This document shows positions 12,300 to 23,047 of a stretch of 64,000 nt of DNA, piece after piece. Made by a program: the position numbers and the translations under genes. The first letter of the stretch is position 1, and every line of letters starts with the position of its first letter. Below the pieces are notes generated by a model that saw only the letters and a program-made list of their open reading frames with translations, was not told where the DNA came from and ran no database searches. This DNA comes from Schistocerca nitens. Lineage: Eukaryota; Arthropoda; Insecta; Orthoptera; Acrididae. The stretch is taken from the NCBI RefSeq assembly GCF_023898315.1, contig NC_064614.1, forward strand, positions 113,925,501-113,989,500, given 5' to 3'.

Positions 12300-12745
12300 G
12301 TGTTAGTATGTGGGATGTGGTCTTTCGCTCCTGCTGTTCAATCTGTACACCGAAGAAGCAAAGGTTCAGAAGTGGAGTGAAATTCAAATACAGGAAGAAA
12401 TGATGTCAAAGACACGATTCAGTGATGACTTTGATATCCTCAGTGAAAGTGGAGCAGAAGTACAGGAGCTGTTGAAAGGAATGAACAGTCTGATAAGTAC
12501 ATAATATGGATTTAAAGTGAAGTGGAAACTGATGAATAGTAGCATAAGTGCGATTAGTGATAAACTCAGAATCAAAATTGGTGACCACAAAGCAGTCATA
12601 GATAAGGAATTCTGCTACCTTGCAAGCAAAACAGCGAATAGGAGATCTACTCTGCACTCTTCAGGAACAGAACAAACTAAACAAAAATTCAAAATCGTTC
12701 AGAACGAGATGCAGCTTCCACTTGCGACAAGAGGTCTCCAGTAAA
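12300..12745 (+). mobile_element. RTE-type LINE fragment, RT motif B to downstream of motif C
   Basis: The plus strand gives GCGLSLLLFNLYTEEAK, a worn motif B, followed by RFSDDFDILSESGAEVQEL, where the normal FADD box reads FSDD. It then continues as FCYLASKTANRRS. The order matches the RTE copy at 4.6-7.9 kb, but identity is clearly lower, so this is an older or different subfamily. It is truncated on both sides and has an internal stop. Confidence 0.78.
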
Positions 12746-12852
12746 GGAATAAAGTTGTCAGGCGGTGGCTGCTAAAGGCTGTCAGTACAGGTGGTACGGG
12801 AAATAGCCTTTAAATTCGCAATTCGCGTTATAAAATTTGCAATTTTCCAAAT

Positions 12853-12856
<4 letters not shown>

Positions 12857-12902
<46 letters not shown>
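12857..12902 (+). repeat. (AT)n microsatellite
   Basis: Pure AT dinucleotide run of about 46 bp. It sits immediately upstream of the surviving part of the Mutator-like transposase and may mark the point where the element was truncated. Confidence 0.97.
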
Positions 12903-12905
<3 letters not shown>

Positions 12906-14099
12906 CAAGCATACAGGATTTATTGGAGCTGCTGTGGAATCTGTTGCATGTAAGTCAGTGAAGGGTGCTGCAAACGAAGCTGTTGAAATAAATGATGCTA
13001 TGACTGACATACCAGTAGTTTTTGATGGCACTTGGCAGAAGCGCGCCTACAGCACTAAGAATTCTGTTGCTACGGTGACCAGTGTGCATACTGGAAAGGT
13101 AATAGATTTACAGATTTTAAACAAACATTGTTATAAGTGTAAATCAGGGGATCAAAAAGGGCATATCTGTGACAGAAATTATGAAGGAACAAGTCGTGGC
13201 ATGGAGGCCTCTGCAGCTATTGATATTTTTAGTCGATCTGTGAACGAAAGGGGAGTATGTTACACTAAGTGCTTGGGTGATGGAGACTCAAACGCATATA
13301 ACAGTGTAGTAGCCGCTCAGCCTTATGGTGAGAAGATGATCACAACACTGGATTGTGTTGGTCAAGTCCAGAAGAAGAGGGCACCAGGTTGAGGAAGTTG
13401 AAACAAAGTTCGAGAGTCAAGAAACTTTCTGATGGTAAAACCATAAGAGGCAGGATGACAGACAAAATGATTGATGAACTACAGCAGTATTATGGGATAG
13501 CCATTAGAAATAATACTGAGGATTTGTTGAAAATTAAGCAGCCAGTACGGGCTACCTTCTTCCACAGACTGTCAACTGATGAAACACCAGTACACCACCT
13601 TTGTCCTCCTGTACCTAACTCATGGTGCAATTACCGCAATGCCCAGTATTCAAACAGTTCATACAGCCATAAACATTCCGTCCCAGCAGCAGTCTTGGAT
13701 ATCATAAAACCTATTTACAGAGACCTGGCAAATCATGAATTACTGGAGATGTGTCTGCATGGTCAGACTCAAAATCCCAATGAGTCGTTCAATAATCTTA
13801 TATGGACCTGCTTACCAAAAAATGTTTTTGTTGGAATGAAGACACTAAAGTGGGGGGTCAGTGATGCTGTTACTGCTTTTAATTATGGAAACAATGGTAG
13901 GGTGAAAGTGCTACTGCATATGGGAATTAATCCTGGAGCAAACTGAATCAGAGAACTTGAACGGATGGACAAGGTTCGCATTGACAAAGCAGAGTATGCA
14001 GCACAGCTGGCCACTAAAGAGTTCAGAAAGAAGAAAAACAGAAAGAACTTGGAAAAAGGTCAAGAGGATGATATACATTATGGTGGAGGGTGCTTCTGA
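12903..14099 (+). pseudogene. Mutator-like (MULE) transposase relic
   Basis: The reading frames match the animal Mutator-like transposase domain. They show DIPVVFDGTWQKRAYSTKN with the first catalytic Asp region, a Cys/His cluster HCYKCKSG...GHICDRNY, RGVCYTKCLGDGDSNAYN, then DELQQYYGIAIRNN and HGQTQNPNESFNNLIW with the late catalytic Glu. The N-terminus is missing and the sequence begins at the AT repeat. A one-base loss near 13378-13385 shifts the frame between CVGQVQKKR and GTRLRKLKQ. A TGA at 13944-13946 interrupts the C-terminal frame, which otherwise runs to 14099 and ends in a family-like YGGGCF. Terminal inverted repeats were not found. It is a plain DNA transposon and not active. Confidence 0.85.
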
Positions 14100-14934
14100 G
14101 TTACTAAAAATAAAAAATTAAGCATATAATAAGTGAGTTACTGTCTTCTGAAACTTTAGAAGCCGTTCCTGAAAATTTACATTTTCTGTTGTCCCTGTGT
14201 CTCAGAAACCACTTAGAGTAGAGTATTCAAATTTTCAGGGAGTAATAACATACATATCCTGAGTCTACTGCACTAAAAAAAGAGTAATGTTATGTATAAT
14301 TAAAATTGTTTACGATAACGTACAAAAAATACACAAAATTTTAACTGTGTTATTTAAAAAATGTATTTTTGAAAGCAGTGGCTGAAATGCAATTATCTTA
14401 GTTCAGTAGACTCAGAACATGCAGTTTAATGTCCTGTAAAAGTTTCATGTCAATGGTTACAGTGGTTCCTGAAATACAGGGAAGCCAAGTCATTAAATTT
14501 AACATTGTCGGGATAGGGCGTTCCAATTCCCCTTAATAACATGATCTGTTATACCAATTTTCAGCATATCTTCCGTAAAAATCTGATATTATATTTTACT
14601 ATTTGATATACGTGAGGACTAGCCTACTGCAGTATCTTGTGGCTTTGAGAAATGCTGATAGACGTACACGGTTCACTGTTTAATTCACAGCAGACCTGTG
14701 AAACTTAAGTGGGATAAACTAGAGATAATCATGTACGAGTTAAAAATAATATGACTGCTGTTGATTGGTCATAGTTAAATTTACAGTTATTACAACTGAT
14801 TAACAAACCGCGATTCCTCCCTTCTTTTCTGCAAGTTACTTGTAGCAGCATTGTGTGCATTTGCAACTAATTACAATTTTTGTTATTCCAACCTGTTTGC
14901 CTGAATATTCACACCTAAAAAAAAACAGCGGTAG
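14100..14934. other. Downstream DNA of the MULE relic, otherwise unidentified
   Basis: AT-rich, no coding. A GC-rich step near 14510-14535 (GGGATAGGGCG...CAATTCCCCTT) could be an outer end of the MULE, but no partner was found upstream. Confidence 0.35.
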
Positions 14935-14945
14935 TGGCTGTTTGG

Positions 14946-15149
14946 TTCAAGAATGGTTCAAATGCCTCTGAGCACTATGGGACGGAACATCTGAGGTCAT
15001 CAGTCCCCTAGAACTTAGAACTACTTAAACCTAACTAACCTAAGGACATCACACACATCCATGCCCGAGGCAGGATTCGGACCTGCTCCCGTAGCGGTCG
15101 CGCGGTTCCAGACTGAAGCGCCTACAACCGCTCGGTCACAGCGGCCGGC
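14946..15149 (-). mobile_element. tRNA-derived SINE, family 1
   Basis: Reverse complement starts with GCCGGCCGCTGTGACCGAGC (A-box region), passes a B-box (GGTCCGAATCC, normally GGTTCGAATCC) and ends in the tail AGTGCTCAGAGGCATTTGAA. It is flanked by an exact 11-bp target-site duplication TGGCTGTTTGG at 14935-14945 and 15150-15160. Confidence 0.95.
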
Positions 15150-15160
15150 TGGCTGTTTGG

Positions 15161-15820
15161 AATAGCGGTTGTAGTATTTATGTTAGTTCACATGATGTAA
15201 AAATTAAAATAACAAATTTATTCCGAATCACATCTTTGGCTCAGGAGTAGGTAGGGCGGAGTTATGTAGTGGAAGGGTTATATCGCTGTGCCACTCAAGT
15301 CTCTGCTTGTTGTAACAAGCTTTGGCCTACACACTAACAAAGTCGCAAAAGATTGGAGCGCTGGACTCAGTGCTTTGGTACAACAAAAGTAGAAGCTTAT
15401 AACAATACACGTTTGTACGGTCGTTATTTGCACATTCGTATATTATTGTTACATGAGGATTATGCAGTGGCGCAAAGCAAGTTACTGTGCTTAATGTTTC
15501 GTCTCTTAACGCAGGTGACATTATCAGAGACTATTAAAAGTCACAAAGAGTTTCAAACTCAAACGAGCTCAACAACCCTCTGATAATCTCCCCAGCTTTA
15601 GGAGATGGAAAGGTAGGGGTAGACAACGGGCTATTACCCATGCAACAAAGAGCAACAAGGATTTCTTTATTTGCATTGCGCAACAAAATTAGAGGATCAA
15701 TGTTTCGGACTCCCGTAACTGTCTCCCATTGCGACCCATAACTCTGAAATTTCGCTCAAAGGGGCCTACAGCCTTCTCCTGTAATGCTGCAAATGCGTGG
15801 CGCCCTGCGTGACCCTTCTG
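15161..15820. other. Unidentified DNA, possible older repeat at 15.6-15.8 kb
   Basis: No coding signal. The stretch around 15725-15780 resembles a sequence I associate with repeated locust DNA, but no boundaries could be set. Confidence 0.3.
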
Positions 15821-15821
15821 C

Positions 15822-16937
15822 ATATACATATCTACATATATACTCCGCTAGCCACCAAGCGGTGTGTGGCGGAGGGCATAATTCGCGCCAAAATCATATT
15901 TCCCGCCCTCTGTTCCACTCTCGGATCGCGCGAGGGAAAAACGACTGTCTGAACGCCTCAGTACTAGCTCTTATTTCCCTTATCTTTGAATGATGATCAT
16001 TACGCGATTTGAAAGTTGGTGGTAATAATATATGCTCTACATCCTCGGTGAAGATTGGATTTCGGAATTTAGTGAGCAGCCCCTTCCGTTTAGCGCGCCG
16101 TCTATCTGCAAGTGTGTCCCATTTCAAACTTTCAATGAGATATGTAACGCTCTCGCGATAGCTAAATGTACCAGACACGAATCTTACCGCTCTTCTTTGG
16201 ACCTTCTCAATCTCTTGAATCAGACCCAACTGGTAAGCGTCCCATACAGACGAACTGGACGAACTAACGTATTGTAAGCAATTTCCTTTGTTGAAGGACT
16301 GCGTCGCTTCAGGATTCTACCAATAAACCACAACTAGAGTTCGCCTCGCCCGTTACTTGCGTTATCTGATCATTCCATTTGAGATCATTTCGAATAGTCA
16401 CACCCAGATATTGACCGATGTTATCGCTTCCAAAGACTGGGCATTTATTTTGCACTCGTACATCAATGGGGATTTTCGCCTTGTTATACGCAGTAGGTTA
16501 CACTTACTAATATTGAGAGATAACTGCCAACACGCACTTATTTTCTGCAAATCTTCATTGATTTGTTCACAACTTTTGTTTGGTACTACTTTCCTGTAGA
16601 CTATAGCATCATCGGAAAACAGTCTAATTCCGCTGTCAATATCATCAACCAGATCGTTTATGTAAATCGTAAAAAGCTGCGGACCTATTACGCTGCCCTG
16701 GGGCACACCTGAAGTTACGCTTGTTTCTGTTGAAGTCACCCCATTCAGGACGACATACTGCTCTCTGTCTGTTGGAAAACTTTCTGTCCTACCGCATGTG
16801 TCATCGGATAGACCGTAAGCGCGCACTTTTTGGACCAAGCGACAGTGCGGAACTGAGTCGAACGCCTTTCGAAAGTCGAGGAATATGGCATCAAACTGGA
16901 AACCGGTATCTAAAGCCTGTTGTATATCTTGCACAAA
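15822..16937 (-). mobile_element. 5'-truncated LINE (family A) with RT core
   Basis: Minus strand encodes FDAIFLDFRKAFDSVPH (RT motif A), TSGVPQGSVIGPQLFTIYIN (motif B), and IRLFSDDAIVYR, where the usual ADD box reads SDD. The C-terminal part lies in 15894-16229 and includes EKVQRRAVRFV and HHSKIREIRAS. The 3' end near 15822 has the TACATATCTACATA tail. A frame change lies near 16230-16400. The 5' end stops exactly where the long inverted repeat begins at about 16938, so the truncation may be caused by that insertion. Confidence 0.85.
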
Positions 16938-19085
16938 GAGGGCCTCGGCGACGCTTCAAACAGGTAATTATCGATACATGCTAAGAAAAGGCCACAGCTC
17001 GGAAGTTCATATGAGTTGCAAGATGGGTTAATGATGTCATATTGGCACCAAATTTCATCAAAATTCTGTCCAACGCCACCGTGGACGTGTCGCACGATGA
17101 AAAGGTCGTCACAGCCATTCTTATCCAAATTTACCCCTTCTTTTGACGATTCCGCGATGGTGGGCACAACCGCGATATGCAGCGTTGAAATCACGCGGTT
17201 TCTTGGGGGGGGGGGGGGGGGGAGCGAAAAAAAGGTTTCGGACACACCGCTGCTCAGAACTGATACGAAAAGGCCTCAGGGAGGTGGCATAAATGGTAGC
17301 AGTGAAACTACCCTTTTCCCTGGAGCATTGATTCCTACACAGTTTGCAGTGCAATGAGCAAAAGGACTATGTTGTTGACGCCCTTTGACTCTGCTGACAG
17401 CCTCGGACGTTTCAACATTTCTCTAAGGACATTGTGGGGCTGCTTCCCCACTCAACCCCTTTAGAATGCAGCGCGACCGCCATTTTTGCCCTCGTGTACA
17501 GGTAGGAACCAATAGGGAGGCACTGTCCAAAACCATTCAATGAAGTTTGAACGTGATCCAGTGTTTCAAAGGGCACTTATGCGTTTTCAACCCTCCTGTT
17601 TTCCACCAACCTGTGGCGGATTACGCGGGAGTGCAACATTAAAATGTGCGTAAATAAAACTGCAGCGGGTACTCGTGTTCGACAAGACCCTCAGTGCCAC
17701 TCATATACCTTTGTTGGGCCTTAGAAATTTCGACAGCAAATCAGCCTGGCGGCTGCTCTAGCGCTTGAGGATTAGGCAACTCCTTTCGACATTCTTTGTG
17801 TTGGGTTTGCCTACCTACAGCCGCTAGCGCAGCTCTCAGGGTGACAACTGGTGTCAAGGTTTCTGACAGGCACATTCCTAATGTGCTCAACAAAGATGCG
17901 TGCATGACACGGAGGTTGTCGCCGAACTTGGGGACGTTAGAAGGACCATTTGCTGTTTTAGAATGTCAAATTAAACTACTTTCAGCCGCCAACTTCCAAC
18001 CTTGTTTTATTAGGCAACCAGTTTCAGCGCTTTGTTACGCCATCTTCAGGCACCTGACCGACGTGTAGGAATAATTTACCTCGCCTGTGGTCGAAGCAGG
18101 GGCCAGCAATACTGGTATTAGTAGAGACCTACTTGCTACAGGGACCACTTCAAATATCACCCGCCGAGTCGGTAGATTAGTCCTAAACGTAGGTCAGGAG
18201 CCTGAAGATGGCGTAACAAATCGCTGAAACTGGTTGCCTAATAAAATAAGGTTGAAAATTGGCTGCTGAAAGGTGTTTAATTTGACATCCTCTATCGAAC
18301 AGCTGAGTCCCGCGACCATCGCTAAAGAGATGGACGTACAGAAACTTTGCCGTTTTATTCACGCACATAGTTATATGCACTCCAGCGTGATCGCGCCACA
18401 GGGCGGAAAACAGGTAGATTGAAAACGCATTAACTACCCTTTGCTGCTTTGGGTCCCATTCAGATTTCGTTGAATGGTTTTGACCGGTCTGTGGTGGCTC
18501 CACCCTGTACATGAGAGTAAAAATTGTGGTCGCGCTACACTGTAAAGCGGTGCCATCACGTTCAGTGGGAATTCATCCTCTCAATATCCTTAAAGAATAT
18601 TTGAAGCGTCCGAGGGTGTCAGCAGAGTCAAATGGCGTCAACAACATTTCCCCTGTTGCTCATCTCAATGCGAACTGTCGTTTTCGATCGCGGAATATGT
18701 GGGAATCAATGCCCTGGGAAAGGGGTGGTTTCATTGACTTCCTTTGTGCTGCCTCCAAGAGACCTTTTCGTGTCGATTCTGAGCGGCCGTGTGTCTGGAA
18801 TGTTTTCCCCAGCCATTTTTTTTTTAAAAAAAAACAGAGTGACTTCAGAGCTGGGTGTCGTGGTTCTGATTACCATCACATGACATCAGAGGAATGGGTG
18901 AAATGTAGGTAAAGGGGGCTGTGACGGCCTTCTCCTCGTGTGACACGTGGGCAGAACTGTGGTGAAATTCGGTGTCAACGTGACACCACTAACCCACCTT
19001 ACAGCTCACATGAACTTCTGGGCTGTGGCCTTTTTTTCCGTATTAGGCGACAGTTTGCTGTTTGAAGTGTTGCCGAGCCCGAGAG
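16938..19085. repeat. 2.1-kb long-inverted-repeat (fold-back) element
   Basis: The outer arms are about 16940-17672 and 18340-19085 and are diverged reverse complements of each other. Matched landmarks include CTTCAAACAG, AAGGCCACAGC, GGAATCAATG, GTCAGCAGAGTCAAA and CAACAACAT. An inner pair of arms, 17958-18068 and 18185-18295, is also inverted, giving a nested palindrome with about 285 bp of extra sequence on the left side only. Open frames inside are shadows of the palindrome. A (G)n run at 17205-17222 sits in the left arm. No transposase was recognised, so it is probably a non-autonomous fold-back element. Confidence 0.85.
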
Positions 19086-19524
19086 TAACGTCGCAGAGCG
19101 TCACGATTGTACGCCATTACAGAGAAAGATTTTAGGCACCTCTGAGCCAGATTTCAAACGTATGCGGCGCAATAGGAGATAATTACGGGCTTTCGATGAA
19201 GCGATCCTTTCATTCTGTTGTTCAGTGTACATGTAAATGCATAAGCGCAAAGAAAGCTGACAACATCTGTATAATAAATGAACAGGCTAAATCCTCAAAA
19301 ACCTGAAATGCTGTTCCACAGTTATTACTTACAAAAATACACATCATCATCATTACGTATTTCAAGTGTGCGTCAGTTTATAGTAGAGAGGTTGCTTGCT
19401 AGCGTGTATAGTGCATAAAATTTCTAGTTTCGTGCTAATCGTGCTGTCTCGCTTGTCAGTCAAGTTCTGTAGTTACTAACTTTGCAGTCTTCGGCGTGTT
19501 AAAGAAAGTCATTTCATAATAAAC
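19086..19524. other. Unidentified spacer
   Basis: No coding or recognised repeat between the fold-back element and the Tc1-like terminal repeat. Confidence 0.4.
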
Positions 19525-21513
19525 TGAGGTGACAGAAGTCAAGGGACAGCGATACGCACATATTGTAATGGGACATCCTCCTCTAGCATTTCTTTTCCCC
19601 AACAGTAGTTGTCGATACCAGTATTATTTTTCTAATTTCGGACAGGTCAGTATTATCTCAGCTGCTTTTCTGAAAACTTTCGTATAATTTTATTCACAGT
19701 ATGTTATATTTCAAGCTAAAGTTAATGAAAAGGAATTATATTACTTTGGTTGTTATAATCGAAAAGTACTAGTTCTGAATGTACAGTTAAAATTGTTTTT
19801 TTAGAAACATTTGAAGTTTCGACTTATTTGGCACACTTAAAATTTCTATTATTAATTACACAATCTAGCACTGTTTATTATGTTTATTTCTGGATTAATT
19901 TTTGAAATAATAATCGAAACTATTAGAAATTCATTTGTCAAGAAAAACTGTAAACCCTTTGGAAAATTATTATTCCGCTGAGTGAGAGAGTAGTAAGCAA
20001 GCCTCTGACGTGATCGGATGTATTTTTGTACTAATATTTTGTGTGAACAATGTAATTTCTGATTTGTTAATGTGAAAACTCAAAGGACTGTATGATATAC
20101 TAAAATGTGACAAAACATATTGACGTAACAACAAAAATTCTGCAGCAACAATCTTCAAATGTATTTAGATCAATTCAACCATGAAGACCTAAAATGTCAG
20201 AATTTCAGCTTCAAGAATCAGACCCCTAGACAAGAAGAACTAGAGCCAACTCAACGTGAAAAGATAAGTAAACGAGAAAGTTTATTGTAATCGTCGCTCC
20301 TCTCAAATTTTCATAAAAGACTAATGTAGACAACAACTGCAAGTAGGATGGAGGGGATAGATTACAGTATACAGATGGCTATAGTATGGCGTGCACAAGG
20401 TATGAAATGGCAGTGGATCGGCAGAGCTGTCGTTCTTGTGAAAAGGTTTCCGACGTGGTTATGGCTGCACGACGGCAATTAACAGACTTTGAACGCGGAG
20501 TGGTAATCGGAGCTACACGCATGCCTGTTCCATCGAAATCGTTAGGGAATTGAATATTCCGAGATCCGCAGAGTCACATTGTGCTGAGAATACCATTTTC
20601 AGGCACTACCCCTCACCACGGACAATGCAGTGGCCGACGGGCTTCACTTAAGGACCGAGACAGCGACGTTTGTATAGAGTTGTCAGTGATAACAGACAAG
20701 CAACACTGCTTGAAATAACGGCAGAAATCACTGTGGAACGTACCACGAACGTATGCGTTAGGTCAGTGTGGCGAGATTTGGCGTTAATGCGCTACGTCAG
20801 CAGAGGAGGGACACGAGTGCCTTTGATAACAGCACGACACCGCCAGCAGCGCCTCTCCTGGGTTCCTTACCATATCGGTCGGACCCCAGACGACTGGAAA
20901 ACCATGGAATGGTCAGATGAGTCCCGGTATCAGTTGGTAAGACCCGATGGTAGGGTTCGAGTGTGGCGCAGAAACCACTACGCCATGCGCCCAATTTGTC
21001 AGCAAGACTGTGCAAGCTTGAGGTGGCTCTTTATTGGTGTGGGTTATGGACTGGACTGGGTTCTCTGGTCCAACTGAAAAGATGATTGACTCGCAACGGT
21101 TATGTTAGGCTACTTGGAGATCATTTGCAAGCTTTCGTGGATCTCATGTTCCCAAAGAAGGATGGAATTTTTATGGGTGGCAATGCACTGTGTCACCGGA
21201 CATCAACTGTCCGCAATTTGTTTGAAGAACATTCTGGATACTTCGAGGGAATGATTTGGTCACCCAGATCGTTCGACATGAATTACATCGAATATTTATG
21301 GGAGAATATCGAAAGGTTTGTTCTTGTACAAAGCTCTGCACCGGCAAGACTTAGACAGTTACGAACGGCTATAGCGGCAGCATGGCTCAATATTTCTGCA
21401 GGGGACTTCTAACGATTTGCTGAGCCTATGCGACGTCAAGTTGGGTGCACTACGCCGTGTAAAATGAGCTCCTACGTGATATTAGGATTTATGCCATGAT
21501 TTTTGTCACCTCA
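19525..21513 (+). mobile_element. Decayed Tc1-like DNA transposon with an internal insertion
   Basis: Ends are TGAGGTGACAGAAGTCAA at 19525 and the inverted TTGTCACCTCA ending at 21513. The plus strand encodes worn transposase parts: WSDESRYQLVRPDGRVRVWR with the first catalytic Asp (20905-20970), then AFVDLMFPKKDG and YIEYLWENIERF with the Glu (21290-21320). The second Asp motif, normally QDNA.PH, reads GNALCHRT. Stops and shifts separate the pieces. The first 40 bp are separated from the rest by about 800 bp of foreign sequence. Confidence 0.85.
19564..20368. mobile_element. Probable non-autonomous element inserted in the Tc1 copy
   Basis: The Tc1 sequence breaks after GCACATAT and resumes at TATACAGATGG. 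The inserted block begins TGTAATGGGACATCC and ends with ATTACAG, whose reverse complement is CTGTAAT, so short inverted ends are present. It is AT-rich and has no coding. Exact ends are uncertain by a few bases. Confidence 0.55.
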
Positions 21514-21649
21514 TTGTATTGTTAGCATTTGCAGCTATTCTTCCACAGTTGCAACTTACATTACGTTTATCGTGCAGATAAGAAAAATTCCGTCTTTTGC
21601 AACTGGATATTTTGTTCTGTTTAAGAAACGTCGAGTTACAAAATACGGA

Positions 21650-22185
21650 ATTTTTGAAACCTTCTGGCAGAGTAAAACTGTGTGCCGGACCAAGAATCGA
21701 GCAAGGGACCTTTGCCTTTCGCGGGCAAATGCTCCTGTTCTGGAAACATTTCCAGGCTGTGGCTAAGGCATGTCTCCACAATAATCCTTTCTTCCAGGAG
21801 TGGCAGTTCTGCAAAGTTCGCAGGAGAGCTTCTTAGAAGCTTGGAAGGCAGGAGACGAGGTATTGGCAGAAGTAAAGCTGTGAGGACGGGGCGTGAGTCT
21901 TGCTTGGGTAGCTCAGTTGGTGCCAGCACGGTAGCTCAGCGTGTTCGGTCGAAGGGTTAGCTGTCCTCTGCAATAAAAGAAAATGAGTAGATGGATCATC
22001 GATCAACTTAAACTGGTGTCTTGGACGTCCGCCCCGAACAAATGCAACGTACAATATCGAAAAAAAAGGCCCGCGAGAGGCAAAGGTCCGGAGTTCGAGT
22101 CGCGGTCCGGCACATAGTTTCAATCTTCCAGGAAGTTTCATATCGGGGCACACTCCGCTGCAGAGTGAAAATCTCATTATGAAAT
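21650..22185. repeat. Fold-back repeat with tRNA-like arms, family F1
   Basis: The left arm (21660-21735) holds the inverted form of GGCAAAGGTCC...GTGCCGGACC. The right arm (22068-22140) holds CCCGCGAGAGGCAAAGGTCC, then GAGTTCGAGTCGCGGTCC (B-box-like) and a tail ending in CTGCAGAGTGAAAATCTCAT. Before the right arm, GGGTAGCTCAGTTGG (21906-21920) is an A-box. The A-box and the remaining tRNA-like part are separated by a 147-bp insertion. Confidence 0.75.
21921..22067 (+). mobile_element. Short SINE-like element inserted after the A-box
   Basis: Begins TGCCAGCACGGTAGCTCAGC and ends in an A-rich tail before GGCCCGCG. A second copy of the same sequence is at 26450-26616, again directly after a tRNA-like A-box. 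It has its own A-box-like GGTAGCTCAG but no clear B-box. Confidence 0.7.
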
Positions 22186-22732
22186 TTTTATTATTTACAC
22201 GATAAACACAAAGTGATTTCATTATCATTACTGCGATTATTTATTCAGAACTGACCTGCATCCACGTCCAGTATACATGCTTCATTAATTCGCCGCTTAA
22301 AGATCGCTTAAAGAATCGAACTCAGGAGTACAGAACTGCTTCAAACATTATTCGTGCATCTCAGTGTTTATGACGCCCTTCATCCCGAAATACGTGTCGT
22401 AGAGTGATATAATTTTACAGGTGCATTCAGTGGTATATGTGGATACTCTTTGCAAAATGTGATTGCGAATACAGTTAGTAATAAAGAATTTTTAAATTAA
22501 AGCGTCATGCCTGGACCTTATTGGATGAGCAGACGAAATGTAGTAAGCGATAAACTTTTTTCCTTTCATAATTATGTGTGGCGTGTCAGCGAGAAAAAGT
22601 TTCGAATTGTTTGAAAATATGCGTAAAGTTTGTTGGGAGCCGCTAAATAGTCTTGTTCTCAAATACAGGGTGAATGTAGTCTGTGTAATTTGGTCGCCTT
22701 GAGTTAGGCTGCCAGAATATATGTGTACAATG
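22186..22732. other. Unidentified AT-rich DNA
   Basis: No coding signal or recognised family. Confidence 0.4.
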
Positions 22733-22745
22733 TCTAACTTTAATA

Positions 22746-22947
22746 GCCGTGCTGTGTGAGGCGTCTTGTCACGGTTCGTGCGGCTCCCCCCCCCCCCCCC
22801 CCCCCCTTCTCCCTCTGTCCGAGGTTCGAGTCCTCCCGCATGGGTGTGTATGTTGTCCTTAGCGTGAGTTAGATTAAGTAGAGCGTAAGCCTAGGGACCG
22901 ATGACAACAGCAGTTTAGTCCCATAGTCCTTACCACAAATTTCCAAT
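22746..22947 (+). mobile_element. tRNA-derived SINE, family 2
   Basis: Worn tRNA-like head with B-box GAGGTTCGAGTCCTCC, then GGGTGTGTATGTTGTCCTTA and a tail. A run of C (about 20) sits within the head. A 13-bp exact duplication TCTAACTTTAATA flanks it at 22733-22745 and 22948-22960. Confidence 0.93.
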
Positions 22948-23047
22948 TCTAACTTTAATACTTGAGGACATCACCTACCAACAGTGGACATCTATTTATG
23001 TCTATTGTGCAAGTTGAAAATTTGTACCAGACCGAAATTCGAACCTA

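Noticed and set aside
17016-17357. Frames of about 110 codons on both strands with Gly or Pro runs
   Set aside because: They lie in the arms of the long palindrome and run through the G homopolymer; the mirrored frames at 18.5-18.9 kb are the inverted copy.
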